Source: Aotearoamyces nothofagi (lineage: Eukaryota > Ascomycota > Leotiomycetes > Leotiales > Tympanidaceae). Taken from it: DNA of 64,000 nt. Every line of letters begins with the position of its first letter. The first letter of the stretch is position 1. The notes beneath the pieces are model-generated. The model worked only from the letters and a program-made list of their open reading frames with translations. It was not told the DNA's origin and did no database searches. Positions 22,832-34,773 of this stretch are shown one piece after another. The stretch is taken from positions 1-64,000 of the forward strand of contig JADDTR010000028.1 in NCBI GenBank assembly GCA_015345905.1. Reading direction: 5' to 3'. The position numbers and the translations under genes were made by a program.

Positions 22832-23479
22832 TTAGAACGGTGCTGTACGGGTTCCCCACCAGGTGAGGAATACAGATAGGCCCACAGTCTCGAAGATACG
22901 AGCAACGGCGCCGACGGCGACGGTGTCCAGAGGACGCTTCTCAGTGAAAATTTGGGCGATGAACTGTAACCATGTTAGTGAGGGATCCTGGAGAAGATAC
23001 AATACATACCGAAGGAGCGGAGCTGGCAAAGAAGATCAATGAGCCCAGGTAAGCAGCACCCTTGTAGCTGAGAGTACCAGTAGCGTTGATGAGAGCTCCA
23101 ACACCATATGACTGAACGGCGGAACCGACAAGAGAAGTTCCCCAAGCGGCAGCAGCGGAGGCAGCCTCCTTTGACTTGACGAACTCCTCCTTGGAGTTGG
23201 CAGCTTGGGCACGGTGGTAGGTGTCACCGAAGACTGGACCAAGGACAGCTAGGGAAGCTGCATGGTTGAAGATCGTACCGAGTGCAATGGCGGATGGCTT
23301 GACAGATGGGAGGTCTGGAAATGGAATATTAGTGAAACAAGTCTGAAGTTGGTCTCAACACTGATGAATTTTGGTGGATTGTGTAACAGTTGAAGTCAAC
23401 TCATGCCATCGACGTCATCATTTAAGCTCTATCATATGAGAATGATGTGATTAGAGAGAGACCTACAGTGGAGAGACAT
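22832..23479 (-). CDS. DUF1761-family membrane protein
   Basis: Three exons (23467-23479, 23010-23314, 22832-22963) give 149 aa; the first exon is only 13 nt (MSLH plus one base) and is followed by a 152-nt intron, long for this window. The mature reading frame, LPSVKPSAIALGTIFNHAAS, then VFGDTYHRAQAANSKEEFVK, WGTSLVGSAVQSYGVGALIN, GSLIFFASSAPS and VGLSVFLTWWGTRTAPF, is typical of small fungal DUF1761 proteins. About four hydrophobic segments are visible. The molecular role of the family is not established. Open frames listed for this region in other frames are shadows. The third exon follows a 46-nt intron. Confidence 0.85.
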
Positions 23480-24395
23480 GGCTGCTGCGGTTTAAGGCTT
23501 TTGGCTACGAAGGTTGGCTGAGGGTTCTTCTAGTGATCTGATAGATGGCAGTTTGTCGTTGATGAAAAGAAGTGGAAGATGGGAGGGAGCTGTACGTTTT
23601 AAAGAGGAGGCATGGCATGGAGGGCTCGCCTAGGCCCATTACGCATGAGGCTAGACTCACCCAACAGACCGAATGACGCAGTCGCAACCTGCAATAACCC
23701 TGAAATCGGAAATCAGGGACAAACCTTCTATGGCATACTGTGCATCCTATGGTATGGTATGTAAGGTAGCTGCCGTAGGTGCTAAATGCCTGCCTTGGTG
23801 GGCAGGCATGGCAGGTATCGGCTTCTCACTTTCGCCCTGTCAGCACTGCGTGTGAGGGTGCTTTAGAGTATGGGAATTGGCTCCCCTTGCCCCAATGCCC
23901 GTGTGGACGGACTGTGGAGTGCGAGGAGCGACTTCTCCACCTTGAATCCAGGCATTATCAGCGAATCACAAGTGGCAGCGTCCAGCTGAGCACACTTAAT
24001 TATTATGGCCTGCACCGTACGTACGGATACATAACTTCCTTTCCCATCGTAACTCATAACACCCATTTGCGCCGCCATTGAGCGTTGTGCCCTGTTTATT
24101 AGGTGAATATCACGTGACCGGACCATCTCTGAGAGCTACTCTGCCCGTAGTATTACTACACGGTGTGCATATCTCCTGAGCGAGACAAGCGAGACTCATG
24201 AGTGTTTAAATACTGTCATGACTATGATGGCTAAACCTAACATTACATGGCCATATCAAAACGAACTGCCCTCGGGGAAATGCGGAAGAGTGGCCTGGGC
24301 ATACATTTACAGATTACAAGTCAAAGCTCACGTAGGGGTTGAGAAATCCCACTGCCGAAGAATATGAGCATTATGCTGCGAACCCATGGTATTCT
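23480..24395. other. Intergenic: DUF1761 promoter and NEM1 3' flank
   Basis: 916 bases; short open frames only. A short palindrome-like stretch around 23790-23815 (tgccttggtgggcaggcatg) is the only internal structure noted. Confidence 0.4.
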
Positions 24396-26067
24396 CTAAA
24401 TCATCATGTGCTTTCCATCCTCGCCTCCACGTAAAGCGAGTAGCGCTCGGACATCCGTCACATACTGCAATCCTTCTAATAATGGAACGAGATGGAGGAG
24501 ATCATTATCCGTAGGGTCATTGATCCACCCCTCAATTGGTATCGCATTGTCTTCAAAGCGATCAGCATTGCCCCTTAGTTGCAAAGGACAAACAGCTTAC
24601 CTTGATGGAACATATAGCTTAAGGGACTATTGTCTAATATCATAACTTTGCTGAGATCTGGCTCAACCGAGCTCAAGTCTTTGATGAATGCTCCATGCCG
24701 ATATGTGCAATGTTGGCGGTAATACCGACCCGAGAAAAACTTGCGTTCTCTCTCAAGCCAATCGATAACAGGGTCTGCATATTCCTGAACCGAAGCTGTG
24801 AAAATAACAAGATTATACCATTGGCATACCTGAAGATGTTGTAATGAGTAAGCATCCCGACAACGGTGGAGTAATAGCTTACCCTTCTTAGAAAGTCATC
24901 ACAATGCGGGCGCTTGTGCACATAGTACAAAATAGGGTGCTGTGGTCCAATGTTCGCCTGCCCAGCAACGCCAATATAAGTGTTAAGCTTGACTTCAACC
25001 ATGTGTCCCGTACTCATACGACCACCTTTGGCCATGCTGTGGATTAAGGTTTCGTCAAGGTCCAAGATCAAGGTCTTTTGAGCGAGCTTCCCACCTCCGC
25101 CTTCTGGGAGACTGTAGGATGGCTGGCGCCGTGGAATTAAAGGTCGAGGGGGAGCAGGCGCTCTAGGGTATTTCGTCATTGAAAGAGACGCCGCTGGGGA
25201 CGTAGGTGATTTTAACGTTGCAGGTGAAATATCGGTGCTTTGCACCGCGCCAGATCCGTTGCTCTGAGTGCTTGTTGATTGTGCCTTTCGATGCTTTCGA
25301 TGTCGCAGTGAGTCCTCGTTATGGAGCTTTATACGAATAGACCGTCGAGCAGGGGTAATTTCGTCTGAACTTTGCAATGACTTTGATCGTGTATGGCGTG
25401 CCGTCGGCGTATCTTGGGCTTCAGCTTCGCTGATCGACTTTTCTCTATCCGACTCGGACTCAGATGACATTCCCGACGAAGACGAGTTGAAAGCTTCAAG
25501 TCGTCTCGAGGATTTTGACGCATTCCGCCGGCCGGATGAATCTGTTATCCCATTTCTAAATCGTGCGTTACTACCGTCAGATGATAAAGCTCGGATGGCC
25601 TGAGAAGAAGAGTTCTGGTCTTCGTTCGACCAAAACATTCCCCCAAGCTTGCGCAGCTGGTATACTGGTGCGAAGTTTCCTGCCTCATCATATAAAAATG
25701 CTACGAGGTAGATGCCGGGTGTAACGAGTGTTGTGACTACCCATCGAAGAGAGTTTATGAGTGCACTGACAATGCGATTCGGCGCGAAGGACCATTCATG
25801 AGACTTTAAATCTTTTGTGTAGGAGTGCTCGTTCTCAAGAAGTGGAGTTTTCTCGTCGAGTGAGTCTGCTTCAGCTCTACCGTTATCACTATTATCGACA
25901 GGGCTATCCTCTTCCTCCACCTTGTCGTTTTCCGTATCCTCCCTTGAACTCCTCCTGTTCTCTGTCTTCCCTGCTAAAGCCAATATATTTCCGTATGAAC
26001 TAGTTCGGGAAGTTGTCGGAGTCTGCGGCGGCGAGACTCGCGCCGAGAGGATGTTCAGAGAATTCAT
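24396..26067 (-). CDS. NEM1: Nem1, catalytic subunit of the Nem1-Spo7 lipin phosphatase
   Basis: Three exons (24883-26067, 24601-24829, 24396-24550) with 53- and 50-nt introns give 522 aa. The start at MNSLNILSARVS fits the family better than the upstream in-frame ATG at 26175. Parts: Ser-rich N-terminus, a hydrophobic membrane segment (LRWVVTTLVTPGIYLVAFLY), a basic/Ser-rich linker, then the HAD/FCP1-like domain with catalytic DLDETLIHS, HKRPHCDDFLRR, and across the splice YNLVIFTASVQEYADPVIDW, then MILDNSPLSYMFHQ and DNAIPIEGWINDPTDNDLL. Nem1-Spo7 at the nuclear envelope/ER dephosphorylates the lipin Pah1, controlling phospholipid versus triacylglycerol synthesis. The gene is divergent from the eIF2B-beta gene. 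Confidence 0.95.
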
Positions 26068-26842
26068 CTTCGTATCCAAGCCATGAAGGATATAGTTCGT
26101 CGCTGCTGGGACGATATATGCTGGGCTCGAATGACGGGGTTGTGTCAAACTGGGTTGACACAAGAAGCTCCCCAAAAGTAGACTTGGTATAAAAAAGCAG
26201 ACCAGAGGACCAGACAGTCAACCTTCGCGATATCGATGGGTGTTGCGCGTTGGCTGTCGCCTCTGTAGATTCGTTTCTGGATCAGTGTCGTAGGTTAGAG
26301 TAAAGGTTCTGTATTAGTTTCACAGCTCCCAAGAGCGCGATAGACGGAACTAAGTAGGACCACGTAGGAGTCACGTAAGTTCGTGTCCACTCTTCTCCCA
26401 ACGAAAACTAGGAGGACGATCTCAGTAAATGGGACGTTGCGATGCTTAACTCGTGGGGTCCTCGGGTGGAGGTGGCTGGGTGCTATAGGTCGGTGCTCTT
26501 TGGGCGAGCTTAATCGAAAGCCGAGAGCGATCCCTGCTAATCGCGAACATTTTTGGCCATGAACATTAGTACATGACTTTACAATACAGCTACTTTCACG
26601 ACCTCTTATTTCAAGCTCCAAATACCATAGAACTCTACCGGTTGTTTAATTCCATTAGTTATCTTTGATATAAGGCAATTCTCACATCAGGTACGAGTCA
26701 CGCTCTTGAACTTTGCAACCTAGCACACAAGAAATTTGCTAAATGATCTTTCAGGCGCAACCTCTCCGACTGCCGCCATCTCAAGCATCCTGATACAAAC
26801 CCAAAGTCGAACCAGCTAGTCAGCTGTAATATCGTGCCATTG
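26068..26842. promoter_or_regulatory. Divergent promoter NEM1 / eIF2B-beta
   Basis: 775 bases between divergent starts. No gene is supported; a short minus-strand frame (26295-26621) has no family features. Confidence 0.45.
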
Positions 26843-28437
26843 ATGGCTCCTTCTCAGGTTGGCTATGCGCCGAACCTGACTGTCTTCCTTAAGTCACTTA
26901 AGGACCAACCGTTAGAGTCATCCATCGAATACCTCATCTCGTCCGTATATCCAGACTCGTCATCGCACTTATATTTCAATTTTAATTTCCTGACATCTAC
27001 AGACTTCTCAAACGAAGGCAGATCAAGAACTCTAGACCATGTGCTATAGCAACCGCGCAACTTCTCTTACGAGTGGTCGCAAAGTTTAAATGGACAGACA
27101 TTGGCAAGCTTCTGTTGCGCATACAGCAGGTTGGGGCACGACTCATGGAGGCGCAACCAAAAGAGATGGTGGTTGGAAACATTGTACGGCGTGTTCTGGG
27201 CATGATCCGGGAAGAAGCCAAAGAAGACCGTGACGGAGAAACTAGTGACACGGGGTCGAATAGCCAACAAAGCTCTCCACGTCGAGAGCTTAGTACTTCA
27301 TCTTTCGGAGGGCCGGGCCTTTCAAACTCTGCTATTCTAAGCCCTCTCCAAAGCTCCATATCAGCGAGTGACTTACATGAAGATAACTCGGAAGATCCCT
27401 TCGGGGCGCGCACTCCCCAAGAGTACGCCTCTAGGCCGCCTCTCTTGGGATCGCATACATCATACGCAGTCCTGAACGGAGTTCCGGTTCAACAATCCAT
27501 GTTCAACCTTCTCTCGGCTACACCTACAGCTTCGCCGCTGTCTACTCCTCCCGGAACCCAGTCCCCCACTGGCAAGGCGCTCATGAGTGCAGCATCTCTA
27601 GCTAGTCGAATATCTACAAGTACCCAAGATCTGAAAGCTGAAATCATTAGCGGTATTGAAGAGATCATCGATGAACTACTCCAAGTCGACGAACAAATAG
27701 CTGCTTATGCACTCGATCACATACACTCCAATGAGATCATTCTCACACATACCTCCTCCCGGACGGTTCAGAATTTTCTCCTCAAGGCTGCTACAAAGAG
27801 AAAATTTACTGTTATATATGCGGAAGCATACCCTAATGACCACGAAGATACTCACGCTACAGTCATGGGATCTTTACACAAGGAACTGGAGGAAGATGAG
27901 ATGAGCCCCGACGTCTTTCAAAAGACGTTGACCGAAGCAGGAATTACAGTTATAGTCATTACAGATGCTGCAGTCTTTGCATTGATGTCTAGAGTCAACA
28001 AGGTCATCCTAGGAACCCACGCTGTCATTGCAAATGGTGGTCTTCTCGCAGCGGCAGGTGCTCGAATCATCGCAAAAGCAGCCCACAGACATCGCACACC
28101 TGTGATTGTGGTCACTGGGGTTTATAAACTCAGTCCGGAGTACCCCTTCGAATTTGACTCTCTTATCGAGTATGGTGACACTGGAAAGGTAATTAACTAC
28201 GAGGACGGTGATCTGGTAGACAAGCTTGATGTCGATAACCCTCTTTTTGATTATGTACCACCTGAGCTGGTTGATCTTTATATTACCAACCTGTAAGTTT
28301 AATTGCTCCACTTTCCGTGCAACAGCTGACAAGACAAACTTAGGGGAGCACATGCACCATCGTATCTCTATAGAATCGTTGCGGACCATTATAAGCCAGA
28401 AGATACCAACTTCCACAATCCTGAGCTACAGTTCTGA
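26843..28437 (+). CDS. GCD7: eIF2B beta subunit (Gcd7)
   Basis: Three exons (26843-26940, 27003-28292, 28344-28437) give 493 aa. The start MAPSQVGYAPNL fits the family; an in-frame ATG lies 9 nt upstream. Exon 1 joins exon 2 as EYLIS-LLKRRQIKNSRPCAIATA, which requires a donor GTCCGT (non-consensus at positions +3/+4) at 26941. Conserved regions: VGNIVRRVLGMIREEA, IHSNEIILTHTSSRTVQNFLLKA, VILGTHAVIANGGLLAAAGA, and the C-terminal PPELVDLYITNLGAHAPSYL with YRIVADHY. A Ser/Pro-rich insert (about residues 95-210) interrupts the N-terminal half, as is common in fungi. eIF2B exchanges GDP on eIF2 and is the target of the integrated stress response. Confidence 0.95.
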
Positions 28438-30648
28438 AGTTGTGTTATTCCAGCCTGGTAATCTAGATGGCCCCAAAATAGGTGCAATTAGGAGGAAGTC
28501 AATTGGAGGCTTCATAGGAGTCCCGTCATCATGCATGATCCAACACAGCAGGCTATGCCTCAGATCGCCAGCGGCAAGACAACGTGGAGGTTCGGTGTGT
28601 TGACACCACTAATTGACGGGAGCTGGAAGACTGGCGTCAGTTTATAGCTGCTGTCTTGCAGGGCCGCGTAAGCTTAAATCTGTTGGTTCCCCGACAGTTC
28701 TGTGTCAGCCGGTTCCAGTGGCCTTATGCGATTCCCGCACACGCGGATATCATAGATAAAGTTAAGTGGGGTAGCAGCAGCTTTAATGCTGGCTGACGGC
28801 TTGTCTAAAACTCATCCCGCAGCCTGCGATCGTCATAATATATTCAAATGCTGAGCCACGTCTACAATCTTGCTCAGTAAACTTCTCACCGCCTCTAAAC
28901 CTCCAACTTTTAATTCTAAATTGCTACTCGTAAGGCAACTCTGAGACAGCATCGTTATAAAGATCAGTCACGATGGAGAACCTCTCCCACCCCCGTCTTA
29001 TAGCGAAACGGACGCATACTCGAATGGTAGCAACGCACCAACTATATTATAGATTCCTATAACCGTATGCATATAATTTGGTTCCAGATATTCCATTTAA
29101 TTTTAAAGCAGAAAATAGGTCGAGAAGCAAGTTTCCTGAGCTCTGAGCTCATAGCTCCTTTTATGACTCTGATGTTTGTTCACTTCATGTAAGAGTTGCT
29201 AAATTTTAATGTAGCCCCATGCTTTCTGTAAATTAGGAGTATCTGAACATGCTGCATCCAATGGAGAATCGATTATATATACACCACCTACTCCTGAATA
29301 TCCAGCCATGTGAATAGTTTCGCAGAGGACCTTTCAAATAGCGTATTATTATTTGCAACAGCAGCATATTTGAGACCAGATCGCCTGCTCAACGTTTAGC
29401 TGCCCCGCTACTTGTGCATACTGTAATTTTGAAAGTAGGTGCTTAGTCTAGTAACCCGCCATTTCCAGAACCACAGATCAAATGGCAGGAAAGAGACGTC
29501 ACTGATCAAGATTGGATATTGATTGCGAACTATTTGATCCCACATCATGTTGATGCGAACAATACGAATAGCGCAGCTCGCAAAAGGACGACTTCGTTAG
29601 TTGATAAGAGAATGCAAAACCTTACTCTTTGGCATGAATACAAACTCAGGACCAATCCTAGACATCTAAATGCTCAACCAAACTCTCTTCAACTATAAAT
29701 ACTCAATTTACAAGTCCTGTTGAGGCTGAGAACGCCGTCGTGGACGCTCATTTGGAAGAGAGTCCTCTAACGCCTATCGATAACAAGGCTACTCACATTC
29801 TTCATTGAGCCCCTCACCGAGTTCGATTTCGTCATCTTCTGTCGGATCCATAGGCTCTCTACTAGATTGTGACAACCTCAAGGCCACACAACTACCTGCG
29901 GTTAAGCAGTTATTGCTAGAGTGTTACACCATCCAAGCCAGCCCATCACAAGGACGATATCGAGCAACTTAAAGGCATATTAAAGAAGCCAAATCAAGGA
30001 GCACGACGAGCAGAACGCCTAACGACGCGCAGTTATAGGTCCTACGCTAGAAGTCAAAAAGCTTGATGAGGTTATCAAAGATATGAAAAGGGCCCAGAAG
30101 CTTAGCGGAGGATAGCTAAACAAGAGTGCGGACAGGTAAGGAGGCAAAGCAAAGTGTGAGTAGAAGAGGGCCCGAAATTGCACAGGTCGGTAGTACGACT
30201 ATAATATGCCCATGGAACACACGCAAACAACATATAGCTTCATGGTCTAGCAATATCAGAAATGACACCGATGTCAATTAGAGGCTCGATCCCCTCTATG
30301 CCGACCATGCCAGCAATGATTTTTCAAACAGAATGAGAAATCCCGGCCGAAGCTGATGAGCATCGTGGAGAACCTAGGAGAGGAAGCACGGAAACAAGAC
30401 GTCCGGGTCGATACAGTGATAGCTGAGGCTATGCAGTGGAAGGAGAATCGTGCGGATGGCGGAATAGACCATAATGGGCAGCAAACTAGAATTATTCATA
30501 ATTTAACTCCGATGGATTAGCAGACTCAGACGCCCTAGATGATTTGGCGAAGAATTGATTGGCTGTAAAAGACTGATACAACGGTGTGTAATTCTGTAAC
30601 ATGAACTCCTGTGGCCGTGGACCTGATGCAATCGTTCAAAATTCCTCT
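28438..30648. other. Barren 2.2-kb stretch, possibly an eroded gene
   Basis: No open frame above about 60 codons on either strand, unusual inside this otherwise dense block. Between about 29.9 and 30.6 kb the plus strand still shows short protein-like pieces (for example KDDIEQLKGILKKPNQ and SIPSMPTMPAMIFQTE) separated by stops. This could be an old coding sequence eroded beyond recognition; I assign no family. Confidence 0.35.
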
Positions 30649-31455
30649 CTACTTTTGACTCTCATTCCTTTCTACCAACTCTCCCACTCCTAACCCCCTT
30701 CCCACTCTGACTTTGCGTTTCTTCTCTGATACTTTCTCCTTCTTTGCAGCTGCGTCATCCTCGGTCTTTCCAATATCTCCAACCGGCTCTCCCTCATCCG
30801 CATCCTCTGTATCTTCTTCCTCATCCAGCAATTGCTCCTTGATGAAACTCAAGTCCTGCTTCATTGAATACGCGTCCTCGCCATCAGCATAGTATTTCGA
30901 CTCCACCTTCTCCGTCTTAAATCCTAGTGTATCTCTGTACAGGCGCAGAGCAGCATTGTTGCTCATGCGCACATGTAGGGAGACATACTGTGCGCCGAAA
31001 GTTTCTACCATTGCTCGTTCTGCGCCTTATTGTCAGTCTCTTGTGTCTCGATCAGTCTGCAGATTTAGGAACGCAACATACGTGCTTGTCTCATCAACTT
31101 CTCAGCTATGCCGAGACGTCTGTGAGTTCGCATCACACTCAAACTTGTAATGTGCCCGTGCTGCACTCCATCGGGAGGATCTTCTTCCTGCAAGCCAGGT
31201 CATATTAGCTGTGGGTTGGTTAATTCACATCGATCTTGGAGGGTCTACCATCTTAGCTAATACGTAGCCTACGATGCGCGGGTAATCATAGGGTGTCTTT
31301 TTGGGGCGAGAGACATCGACGGCGACGTAGGAAAGTTGGGGCCATGACAGAGCGTGGTATAGGTAGTATTTCATGAAGTAGTTCTCGGGTAGATTCGTAA
31401 TATTAGCATGTTGAACATGCGGAATATCAGACGGCTGCAGCAGTCTGATATCCAT
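30649..31455 (-). CDS. NAA10: N-alpha-acetyltransferase catalytic subunit Naa10 (Ard1, NatA)
   Basis: Three exons (31249-31455, 31082-31187, 30649-31019) give 227 aa. The start is set at [15 protein letters not shown]; the upstream in-frame ATG at 31506 adds residues not seen in the family. Splicing at GTAGAC (31248) rather than the next GT gives [21 protein letters not shown], the expected sequence. The acetyl-CoA-binding motif RRLGIA is at residues 92-97, followed by [20 protein letters not shown]. The C-terminus is an acidic then basic tail. With Naa15, NatA acetylates the N-termini of proteins starting with Ser, Ala, Thr or Gly after Met removal, on the ribosome. Confidence 0.95.
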
Positions 31456-31766
31456 GATTGCGAAGAGTCGTGTGTCCGAGCGTGTAGTTGTTCGTCGGGT
31501 ATGCATGGATTTGGTGAGCTCGAATTTCTACACGCGGAACGTGCCGCTAAATTAAACTCCGGTCCCTTGTAGTGGGGCGAGGGATTTCGTCACTGCAATA
31601 GACGTATGGCGGGGTCGAACAAGTCCCATTGATTCGCGCGCATGGAGGCTTTTTACTTCGAACCCACCCCCCTAAGATCTCTATAAAGCCTTTGTTTCTA
31701 ATCTACTTCTAACTACCCTTCGGTCTACGCCTTTTTCATTGCATTTGTTATTATAACCATCACGCA
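31456..31766. promoter_or_regulatory. Divergent promoter NAA10 / SDR
   Basis: 311 bases between divergent starts. A TATAAA (31682-31687) lies about 80 bp upstream of the SDR start, followed by a CT-rich leader. Confidence 0.55.
31682..31687 (+). promoter_or_regulatory. TATA box of the SDR gene
   Basis: TATAAA about 80 bp before the ATG at 31767, preceding a pyrimidine-rich leader. Position and orientation fit. Confidence 0.5.
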
Positions 31767-32731
31767 ATGCTACCTTTACGGCCAAGTTATGGGCGAGCAG
31801 TATCATCAACTATCCCAACAACAACCACCTATCGTCCACTAGATGGAAAGCTCGCATTAGTCACTGGTGCTTCAAGAGGTAATGCTTCAGACTCTTCTAG
31901 AACATCTCAACCACTGACGGGAGTGTTATAGGCATTGGTGCGGCAATTGCTCAAAACCTAGCTAGCAAGGGTGCCTCTCTAATACTGAATTATACCTCTC
32001 ATTCATCTGCGGAGGCAACATCCAAACTCTCTTCACAACTTGAAGAAGAATATTCAGTGGCATGTCTAGTCGTGCAGGCTGACATGAGTGTTCCGACTGG
32101 CCCAGCCTACATTGTCACTACTGCCAAAAACCACTTCTCCCATCCTAAAACTGGTAAATTCCAAATCGACATCGTAATAAACAATGCTGGCGTTGCACCA
32201 AACGACAAGTTGGCGGACATCAAGATATCGGATTTTGAATGGGCATACAAAGTCAATGTTCTAGGTCCATTGCTCCTCATTCAAGCGGCGCAGCAATATC
32301 TACCAAACGATCGTTCAGGGAGGATTGTTAACATCTCATCCGTATCATCGTCGGAAGGGTTCATAGGACAGTCAGTATATGGTGGAACGAAGGCTGCACT
32401 AGAAGCAATGACACGAACATGGGCGAGGGAGCTGGCAGAACAAGCAACTGTGAACGCCGTTAATCCAGGCCCAGTTAAGACGAGCATGTGGTTTGGGAAC
32501 TCGGATGAGTTTATGACGAATATCAAACCGTTCATCCAAACATCACCTCTGCAGGCTATTAGACCGGAGATGGACGACGAGGATTTGGTAAAGAACGCTG
32601 AAGCAGCTGGAGGAAGGCCTGCCTATACAGCAGAGATCGCGGGTATCGTAGGAATGCTATGTACTGAGGATAGTGCTTGGTGTACAGGACAAGTGGTATC
32701 TGCAAACGGCGGAATGAAATTTTCTAGCTGA
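31767..32731 (+). CDS. Short-chain dehydrogenase/reductase, classical type
   Basis: Two exons (31767-31878, 31932-32731; 53-nt intron, acceptor TATAG) give 303 aa. The cofactor motif TGASRGIG is formed across the splice, supporting the model. Other hallmarks: INNAG; the SSVSSSEG...YGGTKAA segment with the catalytic Ser, Tyr and Lys; NPGPVKTSM after the active site; C-terminal GQVVSANGGMKFSS. The N-terminus (MLPLRPSYGRAVSSTIP) is basic and Ser/Thr-rich and could be a mitochondrial presequence. Closest in style to 3-oxoacyl-ACP reductase or polyol/versicolorin reductase-like SDRs, but the substrate cannot be told. It is convergent with the methionyl-tRNA synthetase gene (101 bp between stops). 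Confidence 0.9.
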
Positions 32732-32832
32732 AAATTGTCATAGCACATGAGCAAATAAAGACTTCACGTGATAGGGACATCAAAATTTCTATAAATATAT
32801 CTTGAGATACTGTTTAGTATGCATTCGATTCA

Positions 32833-34773
32833 TCACAGAGCAGCTGCTGGCGGTGGTGCTTGCTCCTCTGCCGCTTGCCCTCTTAGTGGAAGCTCAACAG
32901 TAGCACCCTTGGCTTCAACACTGTCCTTGGATGACTGGCCATTCTTTACTGCCTCGGCTTTTAGCTTCTCGGCTTCTTTCTTTGCCTTCTTCCTCTCCTT
33001 TTCCCTCTCTTTGTCTGCCTTCTTCTTCGCTTTCGCGTCCTCGTCCGCTAACCTTGACGCCTGAGTTCCGCCGTACTTAATACGCCACTCATCTTCTCTT
33101 TTATCATCAATTCTGGAAAATAGGTATGCAGCCTTTCCGATCTTGTGACCGCCCTTCAACGCCTCAGTTGACCACTTGTCTGCGATCGGCAAGAGCGGCG
33201 CGTTTAGTTGCTCGGTGATACCACTGGCAGTAGATGGCATAAAAGGAGATGAAAGGGATGCGAGGAGATATGCGAGATTCAAAGCAAGCCCGATAATAGC
33301 GTGCGTTTTGGCAGGTTCTTCTACAAGCTTTTTGTTGTCTAGGCGGTATTGAAGAAAGTTGTTGCCAGCACTGGAAATTTCCATGAGTTTTGCCAATCCC
33401 GCTCGTATTTTCACAGCCTCCATCTCCTTGATGAACTCAGCAAGAAGACCATTGATTTCAGCAATGAAAGCTGGGAAGTCGTATGTATCATCAGTGTACG
33501 CTGCTGAAAACTCGGGAATTACACTATCACACCTCGCATTGACGAACTTCACAAGGCGGTTGACAAAGTTGCCAAGGTTGTTAAGGAGTTCGTTGTTGTT
33601 GGCTGCAATGAATGTCTTCCAGTCAAATTGAGTATCCCCGGTCTCAGGGCGATTGGCCAGAAGGTAGTATCTCCAGACAGAGGGAGGAATTCCAGTATCT
33701 TTAGCCGTGTCACCAAAGACACCAACACCTCGTGACTTTGAAAACTTTCCGTTTTCATAGTTCAGATACTCCGTTGTCGAAAGATGGTTGAGCATAGTCC
33801 ACTTGTCGCCCGTACCGATCTGTGAACCTGGGAAGATGACAGTGTGGAATGGTACATTGTCCTTGCCCATGAACTGGTAGAGCTTAACATTATCAGGATC
33901 GCGCCACCATAGCTCCCAGTCTTTGGTGTAGTTGGCGGTGATAGATGGGTATCCAATACAGGCATCAAACCACACATACAGCACCTTCTTCTCATATCCT
34001 GGCAATGGAATCGGAGTTCCCCATTTCAGGTCTCGAGTGATGCTGCGTCCTTCTAGACCCTTATCAAGCCAAGACCTAGTAATGCTGATACCGTTTTGTG
34101 GCCATGCTCCATCCTTGCTTGATTTGCTGAACCACTCCTCAACTTGTGGTTGCACTTTATCTAGGAGGAGAAATATGTGTGTAGTGTCCCTTGGTACAGG
34201 TGTTGCTCCATCAATCTTGCAGTGAGGGTTGATAAGCTCAAATGGGTCGAGAAGACTGCCACACTTATCGCATTGATCGCCACGTGCATCATCGTACTGG
34301 CATTTAGGGCAGGTTCCTTCAACGAAGCGATCGGCAAGGAAGGATTCATGCTTTTCGCAGTATGGCTGTGTAGTTGTTCTCTCCTCCAAATAGCCGTTCT
34401 TATGAAGTTTCATGAAGATTTCTTGTGCGATTACCGTCTGCTGCTCCGTCGTAGTCCGTCCAAAGTAATCGAATGCAATCTCGAACCAATCGTAGACGTC
34501 CTTGTGCTTCTTATGAAATTCGTCACAGAGCTCTTTCGGCGTCTGGCCTGTCTCGAGGGCTTTTGTCTCTGTAGCTGTACCATACTCATCGGTGCCGCAG
34601 ATAAATAGTGTAGGTCTGTCTCTCAATTTGCTGAAACGGGAAAAGACATCAGCGCTGAGTACGCTGCCTACTATATTTCCGAGATGTGGAACATTGTTGA
34701 CATAGGGCAGTGCGCTGGTGATCAGGATGTTTTGTTTGCCCTTCTCAGGCAGAATAATTTTTGCTTCTGCCAT
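32833..34773 (-). CDS. MES1: Methionyl-tRNA synthetase, cytosolic
   Basis: A single exon of 646 aa. Class I signatures: HLGN (residues 30-33, the HIGH variant) and KFSKS (343-347, the KMSKS variant). A zinc-binding knuckle with CEKH, CPKC and CDKC pairs lies in the connective peptide. VLYVWFDACIGYPS and the anticodon-binding helical region follow. The C-terminus is a Lys/Glu-rich coiled stretch (KADKEREKERKKAKKEAEK), likely a tRNA-binding tail, ending in an Ala/Pro-rich segment. No GST-like N-terminal domain is present, unlike yeast Mes1, so binding to an Arc1-like partner through that domain is not expected. Its divergent promoter has two TGACTC-type sites consistent with CPC1/Gcn4 control. 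Confidence 0.96.
   Translation of the reverse strand: MAEAKIILPEKGKQNILITSALPYVNNVPHLGNIVGSVLSADVFSRFSKLRDRPTLFICGTDEYGTATETKALETGQTPKELCDEFHKKHKDVYDWFEIAFDYFGRTTTEQQTVIAQEIFMKLHKNGYLEERTTTQPYCEKHESFLADRFVEGTCPKCQYDDARGDQCDKCGSLLDPFELINPHCKIDGATPVPRDTTHIFLLLDKVQPQVEEWFSKSSKDGAWPQNGISITRSWLDKGLEGRSITRDLKWGTPIPLPGYEKKVLYVWFDACIGYPSITANYTKDWELWWRDPDNVKLYQFMGKDNVPFHTVIFPGSQIGTGDKWTMLNHLSTTEYLNYENGKFSKSRGVGVFGDTAKDTGIPPSVWRYYLLANRPETGDTQFDWKTFIAANNNELLNNLGNFVNRLVKFVNARCDSVIPEFSAAYTDDTYDFPAFIAEINGLLAEFIKEMEAVKIRAGLAKLMEISSAGNNFLQYRLDNKKLVEEPAKTHAIIGLALNLAYLLASLSSPFMPSTASGITEQLNAPLLPIADKWSTEALKGGHKIGKAAYLFSRIDDKREDEWRIKYGGTQASRLADEDAKAKKKADKEREKERKKAKKEAEKLKAEAVKNGQSSKDSVEAKGATVELPLRGQAAEEQAPPPAAAL

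Noticed and set aside
26068-26175. Upstream ATG at 26175 as NEM1 start
   Set aside because: The extra 36 residues are unlike the family, whereas MNSLNILS at 26067 is the typical beginning.
30185-30309. tRNA-like element: T-arm-like tagaggctcgatcccctcta and an inverted pair catggtc/gaccatg
   Set aside because: The T loop has one base too many, no D arm or anticodon arm forms, and the acceptor pairing is not adjacent to the T stem.
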